A DNA stretch of 64,000 nucleotides from Saxidomus purpurata (Eukaryota; Mollusca; Bivalvia; Venerida; Veneridae): NCBI GenBank assembly GCA_022818135.1, contig JAFMSR010000003.1, forward strand, positions 31,868,869 to 31,932,868, in the 5' to 3' direction. Shown piece after piece: positions 23,620 through 35,631 of this stretch (within the stretch, counting starts at the first letter, position 1; the number at the start of each line of letters is the position of its first letter). A program made the position numbers and the translations under genes. Below the pieces are notes generated by a model. The model saw only the letters and a program-made list of their open reading frames with translations. It was not told the DNA's origin and did no database searches.

Positions 23620-25470
23620 AAATATCCTCTATTTATAAAATGGATAAAGACAAAACCGGCAGATGTTGTGTGTTCCTTACTTTAATATAAAGCCATAAGT
23701 AAACTTGGTCAAATGTTACAATTTTGATGGCTTTGATCATCATTTTCGCAGTACGGTTTAAGAGAAAATGTAGTTAATGATATGACAAGACTCCGAGCAA
23801 ACGAACCTGAGGTATCAATCTCAATGGTCAGAATGGAAAATACCGAAATGACGATGAGAATATGTGAAAATAATTGCTCAGTACATACCCTTAAATTACG
23901 TATTTCCATTTGGAATAAAATGAGCTACAAAACTTTTATTTAGGTGCAGCCGTATTAAGCTCGTTTTTGACCGAAAATAGGCATCCTTTCAACCGCCAAT
24001 GAATGACAAGTAGAATGTATACCATTTTTCGGATTGAAAAAAAACCTCTGTAAGGCACCTTTTAATTGGATAATACCGTATGAAAAAATATCAATAAACT
24101 TTTCTTGCGTTTTCAGTCTTTCATGAATGGTTTTATAATTTTAGTACGTAAAAAGTTCATATCTATCAACATAATACCTCCAAACAAATATTAATTAACA
24201 TTGCAGGGTAATTATACTTTCTCGACCAGTGAATATTACATTGAAAGGATAAAGATGATGAAAATAACACTTGAAAAATTGACCGTAATGGGCTGAATAC
24301 CTTAAGTTTGCTTTCTAACATTATACTTGATATCAGATCTACTCCGGAAAGGTATTTGCTTAAGGTATTAGTTAAGCAATTGATTGTAAATTAATTTAAT
24401 GCAGATAGACAAAAAGTGGTGATGTGCTTTTTTATGAACTCTAAGGAAATTTGTGCTTGGCGAACAAGTACAAACTGCCCACGTACGTGACTTGAGTTGC
24501 AATCTTGAAAGACAGAAAACTTTGCAGACAAAAGGGGAATGCATGTACTGTTTCATGATATATATTCTAGGTTTAAGACAGTAGGGTATATATTTGTTTA
24601 CAGATCTCTAATAAATTGATGCATATTATTCAATAACAGTAAAGTTTCGATACTACAGGGCAGTCAGTAGATGTGGTGTCGTATCAGTTTCTGGTTGGTC
24701 TCCTTGAATTCTTTTAGGGCCATGCCTCAACATCAACCATCACCAATTTCCAAAATATTTACATATTAGTTTTGTTTGTGGGCTCGCTGTGATACTTGTT
24801 GATTCTTGTATGCGATTAAGTTTTTCAAAATAATATCATGAGAGCAAGCTTCATGATAAAATCTTTAGAGCTGAACTTGTTGTAGTTAAAATATAAATCA
24901 AAGCGGGTGTGTCCAAACTTTAAAAGGTATTAAAAAAGAAAAATGTTATAGTGCTCACTTTAACTGAAAGGCATAATCACAATTCATATACATGTATGCT
25001 AAACCTGTATTTATTCATATGGGACATCGTAATTATAACACATACGCAGAAATTTTATGGGCGGTTTTCATATGGCACGAACACCAGTAAAGAATTGAAT
25101 TTAAAGTGCTTTACTTTGCGAAAAGAGTCGCAGTCCTGTAATATACTTTGAACAGTATAGACATGGAAACTCGTAATGCTTTGTAACACATACATTTTTT
25201 TTTTTGCATTCCTTCTATTTTGCTTTCGTGATTCTAATTTTGCTATTTCAATTGAAATACACAATAATAAATATTAAGTACAGTGTGACAGATGTAGAAA
25301 TAAAAGAAATGATGCTGTTCTCTATTCAGTGACTTTTGTATTTAACGAATACTATATTTTTTGCATTGAGACCGTTGAAATAATTGGTTAATTTCATTTT
25401 TATTATATTTTTATTTTTTTATTTTCCACATTATTGTTATGTGAATATAAGATATACTGGGGTGTGTATT
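23620..25470. other. No recognisable gene; possible 5' region of the sushi gene
   Basis: AT-rich, no repeats or exons recognised. Because it precedes the start-codon exon, any promoter or non-coding 5' exon of the sushi gene would be expected here or further upstream. No TATA or initiator arrangement stands out. Confidence 0.35.
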
Positions 25471-25620
25471 GAGCGGAAAAAATACTAATCTTTATAGATT
25501 GAAAAATGAAAACACTATTTTTTATAGATTGAAAAATTAGATCAGTATTCTTTACAGATTGAAAAAAGAAATCATTATTCTTTACAGATTGAAAAAAGAA
25601 ATCATTATTCTTTACAGATT
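25471..25620 (+). repeat. 30-bp minisatellite carrying acceptor-like motifs
   Basis: Five in-register 30-bp units end in CTTTATAGATT or CTTTACAGATT. The last three are nearly identical (GAAAAAAGAAATCATTATTC followed by TTTACAGATT). Each unit contains a pyrimidine run plus CAG/TAG, that is, a copy of a 3' splice-site-like motif. The last copy ends 14 bp before the sushi-gene start codon, so the array may sit at the 5' UTR acceptor. Confidence 0.85.
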
Positions 25621-25634
25621 GAAAGTATTTCAAC

Positions 25635-25679
25635 ATGATCAAGTCAGCAGAGATGTCGGCCGTCATGCTTCTTGTCTTG
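25635..25679 (+). CDS. Sushi gene: start exon, signal peptide
   Basis: The ATG at 25635 opens MIKSAEMSAVMLLVL, a charged n-region followed by a hydrophobic core. The exon then hits a strong donor, TTG|GTAAGTTT, in phase 0. Read on into the next candidate exon, the hydrophobic core extends through VTAS, a plausible signal-peptidase region. A 3' splice-like site (TTTACAG, ending 25617) would give this exon a 17-nt 5' UTR part and imply an upstream non-coding exon. The ORF is far too short for length-based detection. Support comes from the donor, the signal-peptide character and the phase match to 31086-31149. The protein would enter the secretory pathway. No transcript evidence is available to me, so the exon is a prediction. 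Confidence 0.6.
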
Positions 25680-28274
25680 GTAAGTTTCGTCTGAATCAAG
25701 ATTCTACTTATATAACAAAGTTAAGCAAATCGAGCACAGTACACATGTATCATGTTTACTCAAGATTTTACCGGGGCTCTGTGATGGAGTGTTTCAGACA
25801 CAGTGCTTAAAATGTTCGAATAAACCCTATTGAATTATGATGCCTAAATATGAACCGTAGAACAATACACACGTAACATTTTTTTACCTCGTATCGTTTC
25901 TTGCCTATCATCGTGGCAAAACTATTCATATATTTTTTCGGTTGATGGCTAAAGGAATTTCATTTAGGTTAAAAAACAAAGAATACAATGGTGTCTGAAT
26001 TGGAATTATATATAAGTTTAGAATAGCAAGACATTTGAAAACAACAAGTAAACATAAGTAATAGATGCAAATTCTTTAATTTATTATCTCATTCTGTTTG
26101 TATCAACTTATGATACAGACATAAGTGATGTTGCACTTCTTTATGATTTGGCAAACTGAAACTTGTATAATTGTACTAAATGACATTTCATTTGTTGTTT
26201 TTTAATTATAAAATTAAATAGACAATTAATTATGTTCATTCATAACTTTGGAAAAATATATTGCAAGAGTGATTTAAAAAAACAGGCTTTATCAGTTTTT
26301 TTTAATAAGGCATGCCCTTTGAGACAAACGTTGTATGATGTCTGGTCATACGGTATGCTCGTAAAAAGAGGGAAGTTAACGCATTGTTCTGGAATAGTAT
26401 ACCTAAGAGATTTCCTTGTTTAGGTTTAAGTAGAAATAGAAAATACGTTTGAAATAATAGATCGCATTCATTATGTCGGGAACGAAGGCTCAAAGCAATA
26501 CAACTTGTGATAAAAAAATCCAGCAATTCCAACAGCAACAGTGAGTAATTCTAGTTCCGAAACTGTTTCATGAAGTCTCCAATACACCAGAATGCTCGTG
26601 AGAACAATATCCTGGTCGTGTTTAACTTTGAGTACCAATTAATAGAGTCATAGTGATGATTGCAAAACAGCGAGAATACATCTTATTAATGCCGTTATGA
26701 AATAAAGCTGTTACTACTTAAGCATAGTGACGTTTAAAACAGCAATAAGGTGAATGCAAATTCTTAACAGTCTTTTACTAGAATGCTTTTTATTGACCGA
26801 GTAGATTTTAAATGATTTGCATCTGGTCAATATTATGGTCAATATTGAATCTTAAAATTAAGTAGATGTTTTGGAAACATGTAAGAAATACTTGTTTTAA
26901 AATAATATCAATTTGAATTTTCAGGATATATGCTTTGGTATAAACAATAATAATAATACATTTACCAGTGAAACTAATTTTATGATAATAGTTATAAAAT
27001 ATTATATTTAAAAACTAAAAAGTACGAAACATATACTTCAAAAAATATCTTACAGTCAGAATAGAAATTGAGCAAGAAATTGCTTTGATACAAAACAAAA
27101 TTGAACAACATTAAAGAAAATGGCAACTTTTGAATTTATGTTCATAAAACATGCGTCAAAGTATTTATAAAATACTATAATGTTGTCTTTTAAATATTTG
27201 AGCCACATATACTATAGCAGCATAATATCAATAATATCAAGATCGACACCCATGATACCGATTTCATAAAGGGATAATATACTTTCAATTATCTTTTGCT
27301 CCAAATTCTTTCTTTTCCTAATGATCCTTAATGCATAATTTGGCTTTTTGTTCTCCAAAATATAACTCTTCTCTTCTTTGCACTTTTTCATCTTTAATAT
27401 TTTTATTAAAAAACCACCTGTATTTGTGTTAGAATAACCATGTTGACATTACAAAATGTTGTGTATATGCATGCATATTGAAAATTGAAGATAAAAGATT
27501 AAAAAAATATTTTATACTGACTGATTACAGTTATTTATTGGTATGAATGGCGGTCAACATGAAAGAAAAGGTGGATTTTCATTTTTGACTGGAATAGCCA
27601 AACCAGTTTTTAACAGATTTCTTATATATTCAATAGAAATAAAACTGATATACATTCAAGAAGAGCATTCATCTTGGTCTTTCAAAGGCCCAAATGATGA
27701 TCTTTTTCTAAAGGCTATTAATTTTTCATCAGTTTTGTATGGATTGCTTTTCTATGTTATATCTTAAATCATCAACATGCCAGGAAAGCAGACACAAATA
27801 CCAGCACTGGATCATTCTAGGAATAGGTGAAAAGATGAATAATTATATATATACGTAATACACATTCAATCTGCCTTTTGACTACCCTTTTGTTTGAATT
27901 TTAAGGACTTTTTTGTGTAGGCCACCTTGCCCAAAACAGATATGATATGGTTATAGTACTTTCACTTACCATTTGTCTACTCTAAATAAGGTTTTGGTAG
28001 TGACAGGGTATATTAAATACTTTCTTCTGTAGGGAAAAATAAAGTGACTATGCAATCTATGCATAAAACACAGAAACTATGAAATTATAGATCTTTCATA
28101 ACTGTAGAAATAGTAATGAAGTTAAAAATGAATGGTATTAACTGTTAAACAAAAACACAGCACTAAAACATAAACATTTTGTTTTTGTACATTGAGTAGT
28201 TAGTTGTATTCGAAAGTGTTTTCCGTCAAATGCCACGTGTTAAGTCACTTCCGAGCTGACAATTTTATCTTCAA

Positions 28275-28590
28275 GCATTACTAGAAGAGTACAATCAAAG
28301 GACTGAAAGTACTGGAGGATCGATTGTCTCTGAACAACACAGACTGTACATATACGTGTGTAAATATCAGAACAACCCTTACACGAGAAAAGTTATAAAC
28401 TGGAGACACAACTGTCCACAAATTTTGACATTTAACCATTTGTATAAACTTTACTTTTGAGATAGGAACCAATGTGCTTACCTTTTGCATTCAGTGATTA
28501 TGCTCAACTACCCTATGAAGTTACATAGCTGTGAATGGTATCTGAGAAGTGGATTTTGTCAAAATTGAACTGAAAATTCATAGTTTGAAC
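28275..28590 (-). repeat. Dispersed repeat, inverted copy of 18455-18785
   Basis: Reverse-complement match to the upstream copy across about 300 bp (CAAAGGACTGAAAGT, GAGGATCGATTGTCTC, AACTGTCCACAAATTTTGA). It lacks one of the two ACACATGTATGTGT words present in the other copy. Confidence 0.8.
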
Positions 28591-28644
28591 AACTTTAAAT
28601 GTCATTCAAAAGTTATGGGATATAAGGGTTGATTGTATTGTGCC

Positions 28645-28890
28645 AATTGATTGATTCGGATTTGACGTCGCACTCAATAGATAAGATCACATGGCAACTT
28701 CAAGCTTTCATGGAGGAGGAAGACCCTGGGTCCCAATTCGGGCATTATTTCAGTCACGAGCGGGCACCTGGGTAGAGCCTAGATAGTTCCAGACGTAAAA
28801 GTATTCGACCCAAGTAGGGCACGAACCTACAGCGGCAAGGGACAAGTGATCAACAGTCAGTGACCTTAACCACTCGGCCACAGATGCCAA
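28645..28890 (-). mobile_element. tRNA-derived SINE with mollusc-type 3' domain
   Basis: Read on the minus strand, the head has a Leu/Ser-tRNA-like A box (TGGCCGAGTGGTTAAGG) and a B box (GTAGGTTCGTGCCCTAC), giving an internal RNA polymerase III promoter. The body follows with GGGTCTTCCTCCTCCATGAA, then GAGTGCGACGTCAAATCCGA near the 3' end. I recognise that tail as the conserved domain of widespread molluscan SINEs, from memory and without a database check. CAATTG words at both ends may be remnants of a target duplication. Confidence 0.85.
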
Positions 28891-29306
28891 GCAATTGTCT
28901 GAAGTTTCAAGGCTTTAATGGTTACCGAGAAAGTGAAATTTAAGAAAGCTTAGCCAGATTTAAGACGACAGTGCCGACTGACGTCAAGAAGGTTATGACG
29001 ATGGCTCTTCTGTTTTTCATAGAAAGCTAAAAATGGATCAATCAATCTTTTGTTATAAATTGATTCAGTATACATGTATATCTATTGTAGAACAAGTACT
29101 TGCAGCTTACATTAACTATCCCGGTGAATGCTTTTACAATACTGCGAATTGCAATACACCGGGTCTATTGCGCACCCCTAGTCATTACGAGCCCATCTAC
29201 CATGCTGTTTCCATAACTTGTCTAAAACAACAACTGAATGTTTTAATAGCAGGCTATAACCTTTATATTTAACATATATTAGACTCTAGTAGTTTTACGT
29301 AAACAA

Positions 29307-29307
<1 letters not shown>

Positions 29308-29371
<64 letters not shown>
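29308..29371 (+). repeat. (TAA)n microsatellite
   Basis: About 21 uninterrupted TAA units. It is the first of three different microsatellites within 360 bp. Confidence 0.98.
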
Positions 29372-29372
<1 letters not shown>

Positions 29373-29383
29373 GTAATAATAAT

Positions 29384-29386
29384 GAC

Positions 29387-29468
<82 letters not shown>
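29384..29468 (+). repeat. (GAT)n microsatellite
   Basis: About 28 GAT units with single interruptions (GAC at the start, GGT mid-array). The apparent poly-His and poly-Tyr frame on the minus strand is just this repeat and its neighbour. Confidence 0.98.
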
Positions 29469-29540
29469 CAATATAAATAATGTATGTATTAATGCACCAG
29501 CCAAAATTTAGTGTAGCAAAAGTTTGAAAGTTTTATTTAC

Positions 29541-29664
29541 AATACAATACAATACAATACAATACAATACAATACAATACAATACAATACAATACAATAC
29601 AATACAATACAATACAATACAATACAATACAATACAATACAATACAATACAATACAATACAATA
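29541..29664 (+). repeat. (AATAC)24 pentanucleotide microsatellite
   Basis: Exactly 24 uninterrupted AATAC units at 29541-29660 plus a partial unit. The purity suggests recent expansion and likely length polymorphism. Confidence 0.98.
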
Positions 29665-29809
29665 ATTCCTATTTGTATTTATATTGAGTTAATATCTGTT
29701 CTTTGTAAATGACAGCATGATCCAGAGAAATGAATTGGATTTTCCCTTTTCTGTCTACATTTAAAAATCGTATTTAGGACATGTAGATCTATGTGATTTC
29801 TTACAGTTA

Positions 29810-29839
29810 TTCGTACCCAGGTACGAACCGACTTCGGTT
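29810..29839. repeat. Twin adjacent short hairpins
   Basis: TTCGTACC-CA-GGTACGAA (29810-29827) is followed at once by AACCGA-CT-TCGGTT (29826-29839). Both are perfectly paired with 2-nt spacers and overlap by 2 nt. Confidence 0.8.
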
Positions 29840-29845
29840 AAATGC

Positions 29846-30041
29846 GGACATTTTCGTACCTTTTTCGAACCTTTTTCGAACTACGCATTTACATAAAATA
29901 CAACAATTACAACGTGTTTAAAGCATAAACATCTGTTGTCATAGGACATTTTTGAACCATTTTCGAACCATTTTCGAACCACGCAAGTACATAAAATACA
30001 ACAATTACAACGTGTTTAAAGCTTAAACATATGTTGTCATA
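29846..30041 (+). repeat. 98-bp tandem duplication
   Basis: GGACATTTT at 29846 and 29944 starts two units sharing TTTCGAAC words and ACATAAAATACAACAATTAC, then AACGTGTTTAAAGC. Period 98 bp with few differences. Confidence 0.9.
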
Positions 30042-30151
30042 TTTCAAAAAGACATCTACAAGTGCCTGTAAAATTAATTTGTTGATAAGTTTCATTTTTA
30101 TACCTAAACGCGTAAACGCGTATTTAGACTTATGTTTCAGGCGCTCTTTAA

Positions 30152-30373
30152 AGACACTAAATGACAACTAGTCAGGCCGGACACTTTTGATGTTAGAGGC
30201 GTTGGCAAGTTACAAAAAAATCGTTGTTTTTATGTTGAATTTCGAGTTTTGTAATAAAAAATTCAAGAGTACCTAGTGGTTCCATAATGTATTACGACAG
30301 CTTATGATCACAAAAACAATATCGGATAAAAGACTTCAAATTATTCGGCCTGACTAGTTGTCTTTTAATGTCT
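30152..30373. mobile_element. 222-bp element with about 27-bp inverted ends
   Basis: GACACTAAATGACAACTAGT-CAGGCCG at the left is matched by CGGCCTGACTAGTTGTC... at the right (30347-30373), with three mismatches. A third CTGACTAGTTGT copy lies just outside at 30380. It has no coding capacity, so it is a MITE-like candidate. The target duplication is unclear. Confidence 0.65.
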
Positions 30374-30379
30374 CTGGTC

Positions 30380-30660
30380 TGACTAGTTGTGATCAAAACC
30401 GCGTCGGAAGATAGTTCTATACAGAACAGATATCTCGTTGAATTTTTTATTACAAATTATAAGAAAAACAACAATCTAATTTTATGTTATTCTGAAATAT
30501 TTTGCTATTATTTAGATATGTTACTATATAATTTTTAAAACAGAAGACAGTATAATTCGTAACAACTGAATATTATGGAACTACTTGTTTGTATGTTGTG
30601 CGTTCGGTCGCAAGGCAGCTATACTCTGAAAATCAGTCGATCTAAAAAATGATATACTTG
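30380..30660 (-). repeat. Dispersed repeat, inverted copy of 17850-18165
   Basis: GTTCTATACAGAACAGATAT, ACAAATTATAAGAAAAACAA and TTGTTTGTATGTTGTG follow in reverse order and complement to the 18-kb copy. It abuts the small TIR element at 30152-30373. Confidence 0.75.
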
Positions 30661-31085
30661 TCAATTACATGCAGAGTAGAAGTTAAAACTTAACTGTCTA
30701 CTTCTTCTATGACCTGAAATATTCCCATAAGTACTTTGTATCTGTTTCAAGAAGACCATTAGTGAGTTTCGCAGGTAGTCAGGTTGATTTTTTAAAAGCA
30801 GGAATAATTAGTTCACTGCTGCACATAAATACAAATATATATTGTAGAGTGAACCTGCCGTCTGTCAGTACCTGATCGACAAACATTATCTTCTCGGAGA
30901 TGAGGCTCCAGTGTGTGGTTAAATTTTGTCAATTTCCTTTTTTGCTGAAACCAATACACTTTCCAGTTGGTCTTTTTCAGTGAACATTTGCTTCATTCGC
31001 GGGGAATGTAAATGCACGGAATATGCTTGTTTATTTTATATCTAAAGAATTTCATAGACTCATGACCGATAACATTCTCTTTAAG

Positions 31086-31149
31086 GTCACAGCATCGACA
31101 CTTACAACAGCAGAGCAAGAAGGAACAAACCAAACAACAACAATGCAAG
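31086..31149 (+). CDS. Sushi gene: Thr-rich linker exon
   Basis: 64 nt between TTCTCTTTAAG and AAG|GTATAC, open in phase 0 in and phase 1 out. It begins VTASTLTTAEQ and ends GTNQTTTMQ plus one base. The N-Q-T is an N-glycosylation sequon. Joined to the start exon (phase 0) it completes a signal peptide and gives a short Thr-rich mature N-terminus. Joined to the first sushi exon (phase 1) the split codon becomes GAT, giving the D-C-G start typical of CCP modules. This double phase match, and the continuity of signal-peptide character across the junction, are the grounds for calling it. It remains a prediction: 64 open nucleotides alone prove little. Confidence 0.55.
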
Positions 31150-32043
31150 GTATACATGTAATGTATTTCAGGTTTAATTTATAAGTTTTGCTATTAGTAT
31201 TCACCAAAGGACAGGTTTTATAAAAAACATTAACATAGATGCTAATGTTTGTAGCTGCTTCTTTTGTAACGTGTCGTCAAGTAGAAAAAAATCAGGTAAT
31301 GAACTATTTTCATTTATCCAATCCAGTACAAATGGCATGAAACGGAACTGATGTCCAGAAAAAAATCCCAAGATTTAAATTAACCGCTGGGTGCACTAAA
31401 TTACTTTTCGAACGAGCGGACTAAATCAGGAGGTGAGCGATACTAAGCCCTTTACGAGAATTAACAGGATTGTTAGAAACATTCTCAAGTAATTGCTCTA
31501 TGCCTTGAAACATTCAAAATTTTGTCACACTGGCATATTGAAATAATTTTGAGTTTAATGTGTTCCTTTTGGTAAGAGCATCATCTCCTGCTAACAACGT
31601 TCCTACCGGTTCAAACAATACTGATTATGTATTGATATTTGTGCGCACAATTAAGACTTTTCACTCTTTTCATGGGTTTCTATTTTGGCCTGCCACACAT
31701 GGCACTTTATGAACACAAGTCATTATAAAGTTTACAAAATAAAAATGACAACAGCAGCTGATTTCTAAGCCCGAACATACAAAAACATGAAATGTCGACA
31801 CATTTGTCATGTTTATTTTTTGTTGCCCATTAATGACACAATACTTTTAATTATACGAAAGAATGGAACTTGTGGAAAATGCTGCCAAACTTTATTACCG
31901 GTGAATATTTACAAGTTGTGACGGATCATAAAGCTACAGTGCGAAAAGGATAATATTTGGTTTTTAAAACATTTATTAGAAAAGACCAAAACAAGAAGTT
32001 AGGGAAGCCTTATTACTTTATAGATTAATAGTTTCTTCCATGA

Positions 32044-32164
32044 GCACGCGCTTCAGATCGAAACAATCGTCTCAGAGGGCTACTGTTTTGGCGGGAACGA
32101 GGCTCTGCCGAGTTCCCGCAAAACAGTTACCCGAGGTGACAGATATTTCCATCTGAACCAAATG
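32044..32164. mobile_element. 121-bp foldback with GAGG...CCGA loop and 8-bp flanking repeat
   Basis: Arms 32051-32098 and 32112-32158 pair imperfectly over 47 bp (perfect inner part GGGAAC/GTTCCC, TACTGTTTTG). The loop at 32099-32111 is GAGGCTCTGCCGA. TTCCATGA flanks the element at 32036-32043 and 32165-32172, as expected for an 8-bp target duplication. A very similar CTTCCATGAG also lies at the left edge of the 38274 foldback, so it could instead be part of the element. Confidence 0.7.
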
Positions 32165-32749
32165 TTCCATGATAGGAACCTTTTCTTGAATACCGACTTG
32201 CACTTTAAAATTGTTTCTAAATCACCCCGGGTATTCGAGTACTACGAACTCAGACGGGTACTGCTTATGACAGATATATATGCATGAACGTCTTGAAAGG
32301 TAAGCCGGGATAACCCCGATATTCTATTATTTCTCTTTTGTGCGCCGTCTTTTCGCTTAATATATGTAACACTATGTTTAACCGAAACATTTGTGAAGTT
32401 TTATGATCAACTGACGCCTTTTAATTATAGTATTACCCTAAAACTACAGACATATTGCAAAATATGACATTTATTTGCTTATAGTAATAATATATGACCA
32501 AAGACATGTATACAGAACAGGTATCAATAGAAACAGCCCTAGACATGTGAGTTAGTGGTATCGTTCTGATATAAGCAAAAGGTGGGTGAAGCTTATCGGA
32601 TATAAGATATTCGTTCGAACGCAGATTATAATGAAAAGACGGTACGTATAAAGGCCGATAAATAACAAGTAGTTAGGAATCAGGTGTTTTCCAATAAGCA
32701 TAAATATTGGCTTAAAATTATTATGAGAGACATATCGATAAGTGTTATC

Positions 32750-33420
32750 TTTCTGTCACTCTGTCAAAAAGTTTGTCCACGCAACTAGGCGAATTTGCAC
32801 CTGGCAAACTTAATATGTGTGATCATTGCCAAGCGTAGTTGTGCATATCATCGGCATGTTCCGGCTTAATGATTTTCTGTGTAATTACCGCCCTTGATTT
32901 ATCGAATTTTATGATGGTTTTGCTAATGCTCCTATACTATTGGGCGGATTTCCACCAAACATCAGAGAAGTGATTAGTGCTAATTTAAGTTATGCATATT
33001 CTAGGCATTTACCCTTTCAGTGTTTTCAGGAGAGTTATGGCCATTGATTCGCTAAAATTTAATGATGTGTTTTGCTACTTCTCCTATACCATTGGCCGTT
33101 TTACCACCAAACCTTACGTAATTGATCATTTCCAAGCATAGTTGCCGTCGGCATGTTTAGACTCATTGATTTTCAGTGAAGTTGCAGTCCTTGATTTGTC
33201 ATATTTCACAATGTCTATTCTACTTCTCATATACCATTGAGTTTAATTTCACCAAACCTCATACGAGTGATCAGTGTCAAGCGGAGTTGTACATTTCGCC
33301 AGCATGTTACGGTTCAATGCTTTTAGCAGAGTTATGTACATTGATTGTGTGGTACTTATCCTATATCACTGGTCAGAAATCTACCAAACTTCACAGAAGT
33401 GATGTGTGCCAAGCCTGAGC
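32750..33420 (+). repeat. Degenerate tandem repeat, about 148-bp units, five copies
   Basis: GTGATCA-TGCCAAGCGTAG-type words recur near 32818, 32966, 33118, 33264 and 33388, each followed by a CGGCATGTT(C/A)CGG-like block and preceded by ACCAAAC. Units are strongly diverged. The open frame spanning part of it is repeat-derived. Confidence 0.65.
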
Positions 33421-35631
33421 TTGTGTATACCATCGGATTGTATGCATTTTCTATTCTACAATGCTAAATAGTGGGAGACATGAGGTGTTTTACGTGAAAG
33501 ACAATCTCTTGTTGTGAGAATAATTTGATACCGGTAATGAGTCTTCTGCAACGAAGTCTTAATTCCCGTACTCTGATAACTATTCAATCACCAATCATAT
33601 TACCTATCGTATACGTATATTTCTTTAAATTCTGTTATAAAGTCGAAAAATTGCAATTTTGGTCTGATTTCAGTAATCATATTATAAATATATTGAAGCT
33701 CATATCAAACGAAAACATTGCGGAATTGAATCAAAATCCGAATATATCGGGTATTTATCAGCTTACCTGTCAAGACGTTCATGTACAATGTATATAAATT
33801 GGTCGTAAGTGGTACCCATGTCGATTACCCGGGGTGTAAATGAAAACTTACCGAAATAACTAATGTTATATGATATAAAAACAAACGATATTCAGATGCT
33901 TTGTTTGGGGAAGTTACGTCTTAATGTTTGTAACGTTACATCACAAGTAATTCACGAAAGTCATCTTACAATTGGGGTGTAAGACAAGATTTCTAGCATT
34001 GGTAAAAACTGCAGATATTCCGCTCTGGTATGCAAGAAAGATGTATTCTTGCTTTGTCATAATAGACCCGCGCTATATTTATATAAATCATCAATTTATT
34101 TAATGAATATACGGATTTCCATTCAATACATTCTAAACTGATGTACATTTTTGTATTTTGAATTCGCTATCAAATGATTTTAAAACTTTAATGCTGAATA
34201 AGTCATTTTGAAACAAAAATACAGGTTAAAACATCATGAACGTGCTGAAAGTGGCTATGTAACCTGTAACGAAAACGATTGACGGTAAAACCTATATTGT
34301 CTATAAAATAAATAGTTTGTGTCAAACTAACATGAAAACTCGCAATTACTGTCATTTGGTATGATATCCTATTCCTCTAGATAAAAATGGCAAAATAAAA
34401 AAGAAGAAGCGGAACGGGTAAACTGTGTTTCTTTCGCTAAAATTTGTACTTTTTTTCAGGGGAGTTTGTTTTCAAATTCAGTTGCAATACTGAACATAAT
34501 TTTTATATAGATTTTCATTTACTAGGTGCGCCTTAGCCGGAGCCATAGCTTAGAAAAGTATGAATACCGCTTAAAAGAGTTTTGAAAATTGTTCAGATTC
34601 TGAAAACTCCTACCGTTAATGTACCTTTGTACGGAAGCGTATAATGGTCGCCAGTTGCTCGATATTTATGTAGATTGGATTTAAAAATATCGCATCATGT
34701 TTGAAATCTTACGGGGAAAATGCAGGATAATAAAAGAAATAAGTACATGATAATTGTAGCATTCGTTTCTTAAGAATCAGCGAGTAAAATCATTTTAAAC
34801 GGTGTAGTTTTTACATGACAGATTTATCTTGCTGGTGTAAGATAATTTATTTCTAAAGATGAGTTAATATTTAGCTCCAACATCGGTGAAACTGGAGTAG
34901 ATGACTTATGAAAATGTTCTCTTTTGAGCTCACTGTAGCTTGCCATATAGGACAAAATAGAAACTATATTACGTGTCATCAAAACCTAGGGCACCAGGTC
35001 AAATAATAGAAAAACTTTGTGATCACTCCAGAAGCAAACATTGCACCCAATCATCCTGGAAATGTCTTGATAACTGCTAGGTCAAGTTTGAAATTTGGTC
35101 ACATCATAAACTAACAGGGTGAACTCATAGAAAATCAACATTCTAGAATTCACATTTTGAACCAAATCATCTTGAAAATTAATCAGAATGTTTGTTTTGA
35201 TGAACTCTTGGTTTAGTTTGAAACTGGGTTTCGTGGGGGTAAAAAAGTAGGACTTCGGCTGAAATCATTAAAAAACCTACGAACTCTAGAAGCCTCATTT
35301 GACACACCGGCATCAGTCATTTTGAAAGAAAGTTTGTCCTGGTGAACTTTAGTCAAGACCGAAACTGCGTAACATATTTGTCAAAATTTAGGTGTGTCAG
35401 CGGGTTGCTTTGATCATGACTTTAGACCTATTTTTTGTCTTTTGGGCAGCATAGCGATATATGACCATCTTGGCCCTTTTGTAATTTATTATAGCCGAGG
35501 GCTGCATAGTAAATGATGGTGTTCGGTTTCAGCTTTGCGCGAGAAATATAGGCTAGATAAGAACTTTATTTGCCAAACAATATGTGTCTGATTCGGGAAA
35601 AAGTTTCTTTAGTAAAAGTTTTTGCAAGATA

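Larger units (their letters stand above)
25680..31085 (+). other. Predicted intron 1 of the sushi gene
   Basis: Bounded by GTAAGT at the left and TTCTCTTTAAG at the right. 25700-28270 is AT-rich with nothing recognisable. The remainder contains a dispersed repeat, a minus-strand SINE, a microsatellite cluster, a 98-bp duplication and a small TIR element, listed separately. Confidence 0.5.

Noticed and set aside
25471..25620. CRISPR-like array because of regular 30-bp repetition.
   Set aside because: No spacers: units are contiguous, and the context is a eukaryotic genome.
29295..29504. Poly-His/poly-Tyr protein frame on the minus strand.
   Set aside because: Pure microsatellite translation.
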